Of a stretch of DNA of 64,000 nucleotides, positions 11,570 to 24,929 are shown one piece after another. Positions within the stretch are counted from its first letter, which is position 1, and each line of letters begins with the position of its first letter. The notes beneath the pieces are model-generated. The model was not told where the DNA came from. It ran no database searches and saw only the letters and a program-made list of their open reading frames with translations. The stretch is from Pholis gunnellus. Taxonomy: Eukaryota > Chordata > Actinopteri > Perciformes > Pholidae. Made by a program: the position numbers and the translations under genes. The stretch covers positions 15,315,404 through 15,379,403 of the forward strand of contig OU342808.1 in the NCBI GenBank assembly GCA_910591455.2. Reading direction: 5' to 3'.

Positions 11570-13222
11570 ATGCAAGTCGGAGTTTGTTATAAAAAAAAAC
11601 AACAAAAAAAACAGATGACTTAACAATTCATGGCATGCAGTAGCACTTTGACGTCTGCTTCTCAGGGCCTTAATGGAGTCATCAGCTGCTTCACTCGGCA
11701 TTAAAGGGCAAATCAACAGACAGCAATGGATCCAGAAACACCATGCAGACAACGAGATAAAGTTAAGACAAAAACAAGACAGACATTCTGTCCACGATGG
11801 AGGGCTTAAATGCTCAGCCACTTAAGCTGATATAAGCCACTCCCCATTCATTGTTAAACTCAAATTATGTAAAAGCGTCTCAATAACTTCAAACACAACA
11901 TTTTAAAACTGAAACGGAATCAACACCAGCTGTGTTAATGCCACTCACCATTCAGTCCTGATTGGCATTAGTGGTTTAAGTCTTGATCAGAGCACAGACT
12001 ATTGGCTGCTGTCACAGTAGTCAACACAGTTATCATATTAAAAGAAAGATCTGATACATAAGAGAGATCTGTCATAAGAAATACATACGTGATTTAACTT
12101 ACGGACAGAAAATACCTCAACACTGGGTTTCATATAGTTACTTTATCAAGGCGATGCTTTGTCATCTCCACGGGGGGGGGGGGGGGGGGGGGGGTCAGAT
12201 ATTCTGTCCATTAAACTGCACTTCAGCGTTCTGACAACATCCAGCTCATCGACTACAGTGTAGTGATATTCGTCTTTCAGCAACAGTTCTTCTGAGTTTA
12301 CTTTTACTTTATTTTCAAAAGAAAGATTGGGAAGTAACCCACATGTATTGGTCAATGAAATACAGCGCCGGCCTTTTAACTGGCAACACCAGCAGCAGAC
12401 GGAGCTGCGTCCTGCATGAAGTTGTACCATTTTAAGACTAAATGGAGAAGTCGAGACTGAATACAGCTTAGGAGGCGATTCTTAATATATTTTGTACAAA
12501 GTTCTTTGTGTGACCAACTCTATATACTATACTATGAATTTGGCAACACTGGCCCAGCTAGATAACATCAGTTTGTCTTGTACAGTTTGTCAGTGACAGC
12601 TGATACGTGCAAAATACCATGTATAATATAAAAAAACATAATGAACAATAATCCAGAAAAAAAGAAATTCATGGTGACTGCACAGTGCGGGACCGAACCC
12701 GACCTCAAAGTCAGAGGAGTTCCGTTGGGTTAGAGAGAGTCTGGTCCACTGGTGATCCAGTCCAGTTTGTAGAAAGGCTGTTTCTTAGAACCTGGAACGC
12801 CTCCAGAACCTCTCCGTTAAGAACCGTGGACCACGTCCTTCTCAAAAGGCAGCAAAAATGTGACACACACACACACGCACACACACACGCGCACGCGGTA
12901 CGTTGTCTGTGCGCAAGTCTACTTCTGTCATTCACACTTTCACAATGTGCAATTTTCAACTTAATAAAAATTAAAATCTAAAAACAAAATGGTGGGTACT
13001 TGTGAGTTCACAGCTGCAGCACGTGGAGTTGACAGTACCGATGGACAAACTGGAGCTCCAAGGGGGAGAGGTGCTCGACAATGAGAGGAGACTGCCACCG
13101 AAACGTCAGCACTACACAGACAAACACCACTTTTACCTGCATCACTTAACAAAAAAAAAAGAAAAGGAAAAGTTGTACCCCTTCTCCATCATCCGACCCC
13201 TCTTAAAAAACGTTTCTCTCCA
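11570..13222 (-). other. abhd17b: probable abhd17b 3' UTR
   Basis: Minus-strand sequence between the TGA of abhd17b and the AATAAA at 11564-11569. It contains the 23-base C run (G on plus) and a mixed CA/CG repeat near 12863-12898. There is no coding frame of note. The true extent depends on which poly(A) signal is used. Confidence 0.5.
12172..12194. repeat. 23-base G homopolymer
   Basis: A pure run of G on the plus strand. It would be a C run in the abhd17b mRNA if the 3' UTR reaches the AATAAA at 11564. Length in such tracts is error-prone in sequencing. Confidence 0.9.
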
Positions 13223-16200
13223 CTACAAGTTGACCAGCTCATGTGCAACGAACTGTTTGAGTCTCTCCAGGTATTGTCCGTAGAGCTCTACGTCATTGTG
13301 TCCAGCCCCCTCCACCCACAGCGGCTCCACGGGGCGCTGACAGCGCTCATACAGCGCCAGGCCGTGGGAGAAGTCGATGACCTCGTCCTCCGTACCGTGG
13401 ATCACCAGCACCGGGGACGTCACCTTCGAAATCTTGTCGATGCTTTGGAGAAACAAAATAAGAAGAGTTAGGACGAAAAATACGAGCAGGAAGCAGACGG
13501 GGAAAAAGACCCGGGTTGAGTTATTGTAATGAAGTAAAAAATTGTGATCAGATCTAGTTTGCCAACTGACCACCAGAGGGAACTATTGAAAACATTTGAA
13601 GCGCCTGGGTTCATTAAGAAGAAAAACACACCCTGTATTGATTTAACACATAAACGCAGGAGTCAGTGTTTGCAAGCTTGTGTGAGGGTTGTCTGATGCA
13701 GATTGCTTCATACGTGTGTTTTTAAATAGATGTGTGTGCAGGATGTCTGTGATACAAATAGCCTGGCTTTCACAGGAGCCATCTGTCTCATACGGTGCGC
13801 TCACTTTGGAAAGGCGTCAAAGCAGTAGGTCTTCTTGGTGTCGGGGAAGGCCACTCTCATGCCGGAGGTGAGCGGGGAGTGGAGGATGACTGCAGCGCTC
13901 TCATAGCGAGAAGCCAGGTCCACGGAGGGCACGGTGCCGATGCTCTGGCCGTACACGATCACGTTCTCTGGACGGATGCCATACCTGCAAAAACAGGACA
14001 CAGGATATCTGTACTTCACACTTTTTGCTGATCATGTGCAGGATATTTACTCTACTAGGAGCCAGACGTATAGACGTGATGCTTGTGTGCTTTTCCAGAC
14101 ACTGACAGACGTCCAGTTAGGCCTTTTGTTCATTATAAAAAGTAGCTTGTCTGGCAATATCAAAAAAGTGTTTTATTGTGGAATCCACCATTTGGTTAAA
14201 GTTGATTTTCTTTAAGTGCTTTTCAAAGTAAAAACGTTTGTGATCACGATTCAAAGGTTTGCTCATAGAAAACACACTCACACTGCCACTTATTCTCACG
14301 TCGTACTCTTATCCCCCCCTCCCCCCGACATGCTACTCCATGCAAACACACACCTGTGTGCTTACGGAGACTTACTCGTATTCTATTATAGGCTGAAACG
14401 TCACCCAACAGTGACTCAGTGATTACACTGCCTCCTAAAATGTGCACACAAAGATGGCAAACAGCCACGGTTCAGTGGCTGTTTGCCATCTTTGAAAAGC
14501 AGCAGGAGTCTCGTGATTCAGAGGGAAGGAGGGGGAATAACAGCAGAAACACGCCGGTACTGGATTGAGGGTGAAGACATTCCACAGCCGATTATGGCGA
14601 ATGTGACCGACTCTAGCAAAGCAACCAGTCAGCTGACGACCTGAAACCTGGTCTGAGAACACTGCATCACTGTCTGAACTGCTGGATAGCGCATAGTACA
14701 CAGCCACAACCAGCCTGACTCTGCTCTTCTATTAAAATTAGGAACACTAACATTACAGGCTTAACAGTACAGCCTCTGCAGTCCTAGAACACACAGTGCT
14801 GAACACCAAAGTCTGACAGCGCTCTCCACTGCTGTGATTTATTATTATAATTAGAAGCGCCACAACACAAGTCTAATACAACCTTTGCAAAGGAACAGTG
14901 TGCAGTGATGTAGCCGTACTGCTACGATGGGGCAATAGACTGAAGTGCAGACATACACAGTCATTAGCAGGAGAACACGAGCAGTTTACCGATTATAAAT
15001 AGGCACCAATAACTCTCAAGGTTGGCTGATGATAAAATACACAATTCATGTACTGAAAGCTGATCTCAATTATTCAAAATGTTTCAGTAATGTTTCCGAT
15101 TAAGGGAGGCGAGTGATAGTGAGGAGGCCAAAATCTCAAGTCTGTCAAAAATGACGCTGCGCTTTCTGACGCTGTGTCCCGTTGGGGACGAACAGCTTCT
15201 ATAAAAAGCTGTCAGAGGTTAAGCTCAGCTGTAGTAACAGACAATAATATGTACGGTCGATAATAACAGAGCTCAAGGGCAAAAGACTTTCAGTAACATC
15301 AAACCCAACCTTCCCCGTCAAGAGCGGCGAACTCATTGCATCTTAAAAAAAAGGAAACTAGACAAGTAACAGAAGGCGCAAAGTAATCTGGGAGATGACT
15401 GACACTCTGGTGATTTATGAACACATGATTAATATTAACGATTAAAGATTCAAGTGAATTGTTTGGTACAAGGGGCTGGTTTGGTTGTCTCCTTCCCTTT
15501 ACCAGAACTGTTCACAGGCAGCATTAGATCATAAGAAACTCAGCATGAGGCCGTTTTTTTAAAAGTTAAAGATTCAGCTTTTGTTATTCGTTTACCGTTA
15601 CCAACAGCTTCTCAGTGTTAGACCTTTATCACATAGTACTTGTGCTTATCTCCATTAGTCTCGTCAATGTTCTTTGCCATATCAGGCCACTAAAGCCTGG
15701 CCAATCCTTACACACATAAACAGTCACCACACAGGTCCTACAACATCAAGCTTACACAACGGCAATACAGAGAGGGTGACGTGAAACCATTTGACAGCTT
15801 AGTCATCAGGTGAAGGGACAAATAAGGCTTTCCCCAAACCCAACTAACATCTTTGCACTTAAACATTGTGCAAGTAGGAGTGTTTCACTCGAGGACAATG
15901 AATAATGCAAGGCTTTGAACCTGTGACCGAGGTCACTCTCTGTAACCCATCCTGCTCTCTCTGCACTTTTCGATGGACAACGGCGGAGCAGATCTGCAGC
16001 TGCACTCATGTTAGGACGGCACTACGACTGGCTTTGACCAACGAGATGCAACCCCCCCGACCAACACAAGCCTGCAATTTACTCGATTGCCTTTCAGCTT
16101 GAATAGACCTCACCAGGTCATTGCCAGCCATGCTCCATGGTTACGCTCCTCCCCCAAAACCTTCATCAATTTAGTCTCCTGACAGAAATCACATCCATTA

Positions 16201-19200
16201 TGCATCACATCCTCCTGCATTCCCTCATTATGTCCCTCCATCCCTCTTGCTCTCCGAGGACCAAAAGTATTCTCATCCTATCGCCGTCACTATGACTAAT
16301 AGATGTTCTGAACATATATGCAGTCACTTTTTAACAGATCACTGTACCATCTGCAGGGGGATCCTTCACAGAGGCTTTGAAATTAGGGTTTTAACGGTAC
16401 GAGACTTTCACACTACAAAAAAAATATACCAACCACCACTAATATTTAAAATAAAGGATGCACAGCTCAGTCATGATGGCCTCTCTGTGTCCATATCTGA
16501 GGGTTTCTCCCCACTAGTGAAGGTCTAAGAAGACGGATGGAGTTTTGATTTGGATCGGTATGATGATTGACTTGGAAGTGAGTTCCTAGTGTTTGTTTTT
16601 AGTGGACATAGTGTGGGAAGACCTCTGTCTGGAAGCTCATTGGACATGGGTTGCTAAGCTACCACTCAATATTAGACTAGCAGGATTGACCGCTTCATCT
16701 CAAGAGAGAAAAGAAAAGGATAAACAAACAGAGAGACAGGGAGAGGGAGACAAAGAGAGAGAGAGAGAGACAGACAGGGCGCTGACGGCTTTCATCAGCT
16801 TGGTCACTCTTTAGTCAATAAACTACTTTTTTCTCAACCTCGATGTCGTCTTCTTCTGCAGCATATAGTCACCCGACTCATTATTCAGTTAGCATGTGTA
16901 ATTGTTTGCCGTGTGAGAGAGCAAACATTGCTGAATCATCCGATCCCGCTCCCTGCTCAGGTGAGGGGAGTGGCTCATCCACCGTGGCTCAAAAAAGGAG
17001 GAGACTGTGTTGGGTTCAACGTGACAGGTGGCTGCCCTCTGTCTTATGATCCTTGAGTGTGTCAACACACTCAAGAGAAGAGTCATTGGCTGTCTGCCAA
17101 ATCATGAGGAGAAAACGATTGGATGACACAGAAAGCCCAAACGGAAGCAGACCAAGACTGAACCTCATGGATTCAAAATTTAAAAAAAAAAAATCAAGCA
17201 GAGAAAGTAGAAATAGACGTGAGAGGCGCTCTCTTCTTCAGGCTGTGCATCTGATCTATAGAGATATGCACGAGGGATGCAGGAAGCAGACTAATGTGAG
17301 GCCATGCAGAGATGCCTCTTGATGTGATAAACACAGTCTAGTTGATTTGTGCTTGGCAAGGGTTAAAAGGCTTCATCACAGACAGACAATTAGGAATCTG
17401 GCACCACCCTCAAACCATCAGACACAGACAGCAGAGCCAAAAAGGGCACATAATGCATGATACTAGGGGTCTCGGTATTGTACACAATAGGGAAAATCCC
17501 TCTTGTAATTTATACCCCATCATGATAAGTGCCATGTGCACCATTAAGGTAGACATATTACATTAGATAATGTCATATAAGTCGCATGTTTGGCTTCCCT
17601 GTTACCAATAATGTCGGGATAAGGGTAGTGGACAAAACCGTTTCGTATGTAGGCGTTGTTCAACGTGAAAGACAGACAACGGCAATACATCGTCCACACA
17701 TATGAAGCGCCACCATCCTGGTCTGTCAGTGACGGGGACCAAGACACAACTACTTATCACCGCGGCATTTAAGAAACAGTTTGTGGCAGAATCAGACTAA
17801 AGCTATTACAGCATCTATTGGGGTGTTTATTGCTGCGGACATGAGGCCATACTGCGATGTGGAAAACAAAGGATTTCAAAATGTGGTTAAAGTGCTTGAG
17901 CCACTCTACTAACTCCCCTCACGCAGCCACTTCAGTATGAGCAAGTCATTTCCTTGTTCCAGAAAGCCGCTCATCCGATCTTGAAGTGCCTTCTTCCCCG
18001 ATTAACCTCCAAAGACATGAGATGCACTGTGTGAGAGTGATGCGAGTCAATGCCTGCTCCGACCTACTTAAAGAAAGCTGATGAACATCACGTACACAAA
18101 CAGTCGGCTTGTTACAGCTGTTAAAACCAGTAACATTAGGAGAACACCTTACAAACTTTATCTGGCCCAGGCAGTTTAGGTTGTGCAAATGGTTTTCAGC
18201 GCTGTTATTTAAAGGACAAATTCAACTTTCTCTTATCCAATATTACTTCAAGAGTCTGCGTCGCTCGGATTAAATGAAATTTCAACTCAAGATTCGCTCA
18301 AGATTGTGAGTAGGAGTTTCCTCGGTGTCACAACAAAAACAGTAAGTAAGATGGAAACAAGAAACATTAAAAAGCAGAACAACAACACTTAAGTGCTTTT
18401 TTCCTCTTTCAAGCAGTGAATGGTTTCAGAGCGTCCAGAAGGCCTTCAGCACTTTTCCGTCACATTCGACATTGTAATTAAAGCTTTGGGTAAACAGTTT
18501 AGGAGACATTCATGGCAATGAAGCGTGATAAATATAAACACAAGGGACAGAAAGGTTTACTTTAACGCAAAGGAATGCATTTCACACACACACACACACA
18601 CACTTCACAGCAGTGGTCTATTTCCTGTATGCACAACCTTTATGATCAAGAGTTTCCTGTTTAACTAGTCAGCTTCCTTATATACATGTCCTTATTTACA
18701 GAAGGCCATTTTATATTCTCTAAAATGGGCGATTGTGTAAAATGTCAAAGTAGTGCTGACAGAGATTCACAGCAAAGGTTAGCAACTAAGAAACAGTAAC
18801 ATTTTGGTGCCAGTGGCCCCACCAGTGCTCTACATCAGCACATTTAAATCTCTGCAGTGCCACACAGGGGTGGCACTGCACGCTAGACGCCTAGTTTCTC
18901 TCTTTATGGTTGATTTACTCTCCTTTGGCTCTTCTCTTCCTGTGTTTAGTTGTTCTCAGCCAAAGTTCTCATTCTCCTCTGCTAGTCATTTGTTTGTCTT
19001 CCAGCAGGAAATATTCAAAACATCTAGGGCTGCTGGATGAACTTTTATTACCATGTAAACAAAACAAAGGCACAAATATGATGGATACAAGCTTCTTGTT
19101 GATCAGATGAAAGAAAACACAGTACAAGTCAAATATCAACCAATAAATATCAGTCTATTCATAGCCTGCAGAGCAAAAAGATGCAGCAGAGCGCCCACTC

Positions 19201-20386
19201 ACACCTACATATGGCTGGCCAGCATAATCATAGAAAACATGCTCCTTGTTATCGCCCTGGAAAACATCATGTCGTCTCTTCTAAACCATTCCTGTCATCT
19301 CCACCCAAGATCTTATCAGATCCAATCTAACCGTCCCTCCACCAAGCTGCTGCCAACTCGTCATGACTTCAACTCTCTCTCTTCCAGCTCTTCTTGTCAT
19401 CTCTTTAAGTTTGTTGTTTGTCCCATCAATTGGCCAGGTTTCTTCAGATTTTACATAACCTCAGCTTGTATTTAAATAGTCTCCATTTCCTTACTACTCA
19501 CACTCACCAATAGCTGTAGACATCCACAGCATAAGAAAACCCGGTTGGCATTGTGGGTATTCACAACATTATCTCTCAAAAGCTGTCGAACGAGAAAGAC
19601 GTGACCAGAGCTGCTATTAATAGGCCTCTTTCTCCTGCTATTGTCATGCACTGAACGGCACTGTACACCATTTACATGTGCGTTGTATTCACGGGGCTTA
19701 ACTCACCAGTCTCAGAGTGTTTGATCTACAAGTTTTATTTTGCAGCCTTGTGAGAAATCAAGTTTAGGGACTGCATGCTATTCAATTACTCTAATATCAA
19801 CGCATCAATAAGTACTAGTGAAACACTGCATCCTTTTTTTTTCCCTTTCTCCAGGCTGTCCCAACATCTGTGTACAGGTGTGCCCATCTCCCCCCCTTCC
19901 CTCCATCATCTCTCCTTACCGTGAGCGGAGTGCCTGCCAGGCGGCGTCTACATCGGCGTACAGGTTCTTCTCGGAGGGTTTCCCAGAACTCGCCCCGTAG
20001 CCCGAGTAGTCGTAGGAGAAGACGTTGCAGTTGATGCGTGAACCCAGGCCAATGTAGAAGCTGCTCATCTGGCCCAAGTCCACTGCGTTTCCGTGGGAGA
20101 ACAACAGAGTGTATCGAGCGCTGGGTGAGCAGCGGACAAACATACAGGCAATGCGGTTCCCTCTCGTCGTGCGAGTCATGAAGCACTCGATGGCGTCCTT
20201 CTCGCGGGACGAGTACTGCCAGTCGGCGCGCTCGGAGAGGTTCAGCGTCCAGTGGCTGCCGCTGTCGTCGGACATGAGGCTGTAGGTGGGCTCTGGAGGC
20301 AGGAAGGCCAGCTTAGAGGCAATCTTGCTGGGGCACGGCGGACAGCAGAACAGGCAGCATAGCTCGCTGAGGGATAAGTGGTTCAT
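13223..20386 (-). CDS. abhd17b: abhd17b, alpha/beta hydrolase domain-containing protein 17B (depalmitoylase)
   Basis: Three coding exons, 20386-19920, 13984-13805 and 13442-13223, join in phase to 288 aa, the length of human ABHD17B. The N-terminus MNHLSLSELCCLFCCPPC carries the cysteine cluster (Cys10, 11, 14, 15, 18) that is palmitoylated and holds the enzyme on membranes. The alpha/beta-hydrolase fold shows the oxyanion-region HGNAVDLG, the nucleophile elbow GQSIG with Ser170, Asp235 in HGTEDEV and His264 in GAGHND. All three sit at the positions of the human catalytic triad. ABHD17 enzymes remove palmitate from proteins such as N-Ras and PSD-95 at the plasma membrane and endosomes. The start follows an acceptor at 20397. 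The first coding intron is 5.9 kb. Gene order and strand match human 9q21.13, which favours 17B over 17A or 17C. Confidence 0.96.
14449..14494. repeat. perfect 20-bp inverted repeat with a 6-base loop
   Basis: The left arm CAAAGATGGCAAACAGCCAC (14449-14468), loop GGTTCA and right arm GTGGCTGTTTGCCATCTTTG (14475-14494) are exactly complementary. The pairing does not extend outward. It is intronic in abhd17b. Forty perfectly paired bases with no decay suggest a recent or maintained origin. Confidence 0.95.
18583..18603. repeat. (CA)n microsatellite
   Basis: About ten CA units inside the abhd17b intron. Confidence 0.9.
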
Positions 20387-21534
20387 CCTCAAAAGGCTGT
20401 GACGGGGAGAAGGAGAGTGGTTAAAACAACTGAAACACTGATTTGCCTCTGAATGCCCTGCAGATTGATCACAAGGAAAACACCACAAGGGCCATTTTTC
20501 CACAGCGCTCTTGAATGATATTCTCTCCAAGAACATAAATACTTGTCTTTGTTAAGCAGGGGGTTTCCGGGACTGGGGGGCTAAAGCAGGGCTGGTGTCA
20601 ATTCCCTACTCCAGAATGTATAGCCCTCTTCAGGCAGCATTATTAAAAAAAAAGATATCTGACCCTGATTGAGTGTTTGTCCTCCGTCTGCCTCGGGGCT
20701 CCACAACCTCTCAGACAGTATTGACTCAGAAGGCTTTCTTGTTTCACCCTGCACCTGGACGACCCCCCCACCCCCACCTAAGGCCACCTTTTGGATATCC
20801 CAGGTGCTCTTGAATTGTAGCGGCCAGGCAGCAACCCTGACAAAACGTCCTGGAGGAAATGCCTTTTACAAGTAATTTGACTCCTCATGGCCTTCTAAAT
20901 AGGCTGAAACACATCACTGTCAGGTTATGACAATGTGCTGTGGATTGACTTTCCAATGAAGGTGCTTGAAGTAAGAAATGACACCCTGCCATTACACCTT
21001 TGCAATACCATCCTCAAATCCATCCTCAATACTCTTCTCCCAAACTTAATTCCCTATATTGCATTTCACAGATTTCCAATTGTTTTGCTACTTTACAATC
21101 ATCCATACTTTACTCTGAAGGGATTATTTTGGAATAGTCTTCATTTTATGGTTTTGAAAGAAACCTAACCGCTGCTGGTGAGTTCAACTTAAAAAAAACA
21201 CACAGGTGACTTCAATACCACTTAATTACCCGTGTGGCTGTAGCAGAGATGATTTCCCGGTGAATAATTTTTGCAGCCTATGGATGCTGCTTCTGCAAGA
21301 TGCCGTGACATTTGCACACAGCAGTCAAATACATAGTGAAGCCTATTTGCTTATTAATACTGTAAATTACCCAAAAATAGTCCATAATCTCCCAACCGCC
21401 GAGACAGAATGGAGCCCCACAACGATGTACTGTGAAATGGTGGTGGAGGCAAAGAAATGTGTTTGAAGAGATTACAATGAACATGCAAGTATGCGCGCGT
21501 GTTCTCTGAGCGGAATTATGATCACAACCATTAC

Positions 21535-21990
21535 CTGGAAGGCGGTGGACTCTTGTTTTGTTTTCAGGTGGCAGTGTTGGCCGACGTCGCTGTATTCAGG
21601 TGTTATTTTCGCACCAAAGAGATTGTCACGGTTAGCCTCGGCCAGATTATCCTCTGTTCCGTGTCCTGTTCGCTGGCTGTGTCACTGTGAGAGTGTATCT
21701 CCCTCTTGGCACCACAGCTGTGAGTTTCTATTAGCTAGAGACGCTTCGTCCTCCGGGGGTCCAGACAGCCTCCCAAACGGTCCTTTCTTTCTTTTTGTCT
21801 CCGCTCGGTTTTCTCCACATATGGTCCTGAATGATAACGAGGTCTATTCATTCAAAACGTTCGAGTGTATTCTGCTCAACGGCGACATGGGTGAATTCAA
21901 TAAAGTGCTAAAATGAACTAAATTATTGTCTGAACGCCAGTCGGTTCTCGGCAGTATCGCTCAGCCTCCGAAACATCACCGCTTTCGGTT
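21535..21990 (-). other. abhd17b: putative abhd17b 5' non-coding exon
   Basis: The abhd17b start exon begins with an acceptor, so a 5' UTR exon lies upstream. A minus-strand donor (CCTTCCAG then gtaatgg) ends at 21535, and the sequence behind it is less AT-rich. The upstream limit near 21990 is inferred from the nearby CCAAT-box cluster. Confidence 0.35.
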
Positions 21991-22494
21991 CGTTGTGAAA
22001 ATCACTCTGCTCGTTGTCCTAGCTTGTAAGGAAGGAGGGAGTCGTGATTGACAGTTTCATGGACCAATAGCAAAGCGACTGTTGAAACGAGTCCACCAAT
22101 GGCACGACGTGTGGCTATTTATGAGCGGTTCCTACCGACGCCGCAGAGTGGTGACCTCATGTTTTGATTGACGTTTACTAGAACCAACCGGAGATTACTA
22201 TTTCAACGTGCGGTCCAATCAGCACCCGATGGGGGGTTTCCTAAAGTACGATCAGGAAACCTATACATATTTTATTTTATTATATTATCTGAACCAGTGT
22301 TGTGATTTTTTTTCTCGTTTTTTTACTCCAACAAACATATTTTTGTTTTTTTAGAAAAGTAGAACCTTCGTGTTTCGACGTGAATGACGTTACGTGACGT
22401 GCTCGTACTTCTTCCGGGTCAGCTCTCTCTCCGGCATGCTTCCGGGCTTTCTTTTTTTTACCCACATAACGTGTAACTAAAATCGGACAATAAA
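21991..22494. promoter_or_regulatory. shared head-to-head promoter of abhd17b and the C9orf85 homolog
   Basis: About 500 bp separate the two divergently transcribed genes. The interval has three CCAAT boxes (22064-22068, 22096-22100, 22215-22219), which are NF-Y sites. Two CRE-like TGACGT copies (22385-22390, 22395-22400) and two ETS-type TTCCGGG sites (about 22412 and 22441) lie close to the start of the C9orf85 homolog. No TATA box stands out. This is typical of housekeeping bidirectional promoters. The site assignments are motif matches only. Confidence 0.6.
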
Positions 22495-24652
22495 ATGAGT
22501 TCTCAGAAAGGGAATGTGTCTCGGTCGCGAGGCCAGAAGCATCAAAACAACTTTGCTTTCAAAAACGACCTGTACGGAGCGACTGTACAAGTACAGGTGC
22601 GTGAACATTGAAATCGTGTGTGTGTGTGTAGCTAGCCAGCATAGATACTAACAGTGCGCTCTTGTGTAGATGCTGTAGTTAACTGTTGTCTGTCGCATTG
22701 TTTAGAAAACGTGTATGAAAGCAACCATATTGTAACATTATTATTATAACATTTCCAACGTGTCTCTGCGTGTGTGATCACAATTGCAGAAAGCAAAATC
22801 AAAGAGCCACGATGGGCTCTGTCTACATTGTAAGGGTGTGCTTGAGTGGAAAGTGAGGTACAACAAATACAAGACTCTGACACAGGCTAAAAAATGGTGA
22901 GTACACTTTAACTTTATAACAAGTATCTGCACAGCTACAACTGACCTCATCTGTTTCTGGCTCCTCCTGCTTTTGTCCAGTTATATTGTACTAGCATGGA
23001 AAACCACAGTCAGACTCGCACAATCTTTGTCAGCGTGTCACACTGTTGTATATATGCAGTAAAGTGTATTTGTTGTTCATGTCATAAAGACAGCTGTAGT
23101 TGGTTCGAATGTGAACATTGATGACAATCTGTGCATGCATGTATTCTTCTTTCAGTGTCAAGTGTTCTCAAAAGACGGTGAAGGATGCGTATCACATCGT
23201 TTGTAAGCCCTGTTCCCTTCAGTTAGACATCTGCTGCAAGTGTGGGAAGAAAGAGGAAATCGTTATTCCGTGAGTGGTCCTGTATGCACATTAACATGTG
23301 TTTGCTTGTGTAGATTCATGCATGCAGAGGATTGGTGACTGTGAAGTCATTTTGTGTTCTGATCTCGTGTAAATTAACAACTTCTCTGTTTACTATTATA
23401 ATATAGCCAATGTTATGTTTGTTCTGTCCACATTGCCATCAGCCATTCATATATGTCCTCACACTGAGGTTTTAAGAAGTTAATCTTAGTATTAATCATA
23501 GTCAAGTCTGCCATCTTGTGGACAACAGGATACATCACAACCGACTCTAACAAAAATACTTGACAAGTCATTGAAAGCATTTTAGCGTCTTTACATCTCC
23601 ATTTAATGCCCTTGTCACAAATTCAACATTTTGGCATCAATTTATTATATTGTATCATTTTATCTTTTACTTTGGTTACATTATGACATTCAAAACAACG
23701 ACAGAGGTTTTTTCCTTTGCTCTTGTAGGAGTACAAGTTAATGTGGTAATCCTTAAAAGTCTCATATTGTAAAAAGTTATCTATCTTTTTAATCACAAAG
23801 CGGCTCTAAGTGCTGTATAAATACTGTGACGGTATCAAAACACTTGATCTATGGTGAAATACACACAGCCCGTCTTCAGAAACTTCCTGTTTAAACAAGT
23901 ATGGGAGTTATGTCACAACTATTCAATATAGAGACAACATCCTGAATGTGTCTGAGTTCATTTCTGGTTAGAAATCAGCTGACAGGAACAAAACATGGAC
24001 CCAAGTGAAATTTGCTAAAACGACAGAGGGTGAAAACAGGTGTATTCAGACAGACGGTATGAGAAAAATGAAGAGCTTTTTGAACAGTAAAGCATGTCAA
24101 CATGTTCTAGTATAAACCCAAAATACAAGTGTGAACATGGAAATGAGCGTAATATGTCTCCTTTAAGTTTTCGGTCCTGGTTGATTTCTATGTGTGTGAA
24201 AACAATGGCACAGTTAAGCAGTGTGGAGTCTTTTGGTTGACACATGAACTTCAAGTTTACCTAGTTTTGTTTTCTGTCCCCACAGTCACCCATTTCATAA
24301 TACTGCAAATATATAAATATTGCAATACTTTCATCATAGGGCCAATCACCATTTTGTTACCTCATTCGGCTATAGACTTGACAGACAATTGTTTCAATTA
24401 AATCAATTAAAATCATCAAGATTGACTGATTTTGTTTTTCTCTCACTGTGTAGAGTAAACCCACAAGAAGACAAGAAAGAGGAAGAAGAGGATGATCAAC
24501 AGAAAAAGAAAGGAAGAGGGAAGAAGGACGTGGATGATTTGGACAGTGATGATGATAAGGAAGAGGATTCCGATAGTGACTCAGAACCAAAGAAGAGACA
24601 GAACAGGTCTGATGTGCTCCCAGATGTATCCAGAGTCCACTTTAAAGAGTGA
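22495..24652 (+). CDS. C9orf85 homolog (DUF2039 family protein)
   Basis: Four exons, 22495-22596, 22790-22896, 23156-23269 and 24454-24652, join in phase to 173 aa. The start MSSQKGNVSRSRGQKHQNN is characteristic of human C9orf85. The core has four pairs of cysteines (CLHC, CVKC, CKPC, and CCKC, the last with an extra Cys), consistent with a small metal-binding fold of the DUF2039 family. The tail is a highly charged lysine/aspartate/glutamate region ending in VHFKE, predicted to be disordered and possibly nuclear. No biochemical function is established for the family that I know of. It shares a promoter with abhd17b and is followed by gda, as in human 9q21.13. A poly(A) signal lies at 24919. 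Confidence 0.92.
23508..23521 (-). promoter_or_regulatory. CTCF-like motif
   Basis: On the minus strand it reads CCACAAGATGGCAG, one mismatch from CCASYAGRKGGCRS. It is in intron 3 of the C9orf85 homolog. Predicted only. Confidence 0.35.
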
Positions 24653-24918
24653 GAGGGTTCTTGTTATAACAAGTTTTTTTTTCTTTCTTTTTTTTCTTAC
24701 AATTATACAAAACGAGATTTCTAATCAAAGTACAGTATGATGTTTAAGACTGGGCTATATTCAAATTGAAGTACTGCAAATCAACCAATGTGTTTTGACG
24801 GAGCACCTGGAGAACGAGCTAATGTAACACCGGGAAGGTTGAGTCGATGGAGTAGCTGTATTATATACCGTACATTCACAAACAATGCCGCCTGAATATA
24901 TACATTTTACTGTACTGT

Positions 24919-24924
24919 AATAAA
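24919..24924 (+). terminator. poly(A) signal of the C9orf85 homolog
   Basis: AATAAA 267 bases past the stop codon, in an AT-rich 3' UTR. Confidence 0.6.
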
Positions 24925-24929
24925 AACCT

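Larger units (their letters stand above)
13985..19919 (-). other. abhd17b: abhd17b large coding intron
   Basis: A 5.9-kb intron that splits the Arg156 codon. It holds a perfect 20-bp hairpin (14449-14494), a GA tract near 16755-16771 and a CA tract at 18583-18603. Several short open frames here show no family resemblance. No nested gene is supported. Confidence 0.85.

Noticed and set aside
13568..13582. CTCF-like CCACCAGAGGGAAC near abhd17b exon 3
   Set aside because: It departs from the core at the critical C of GGC; too weak to list as a site.
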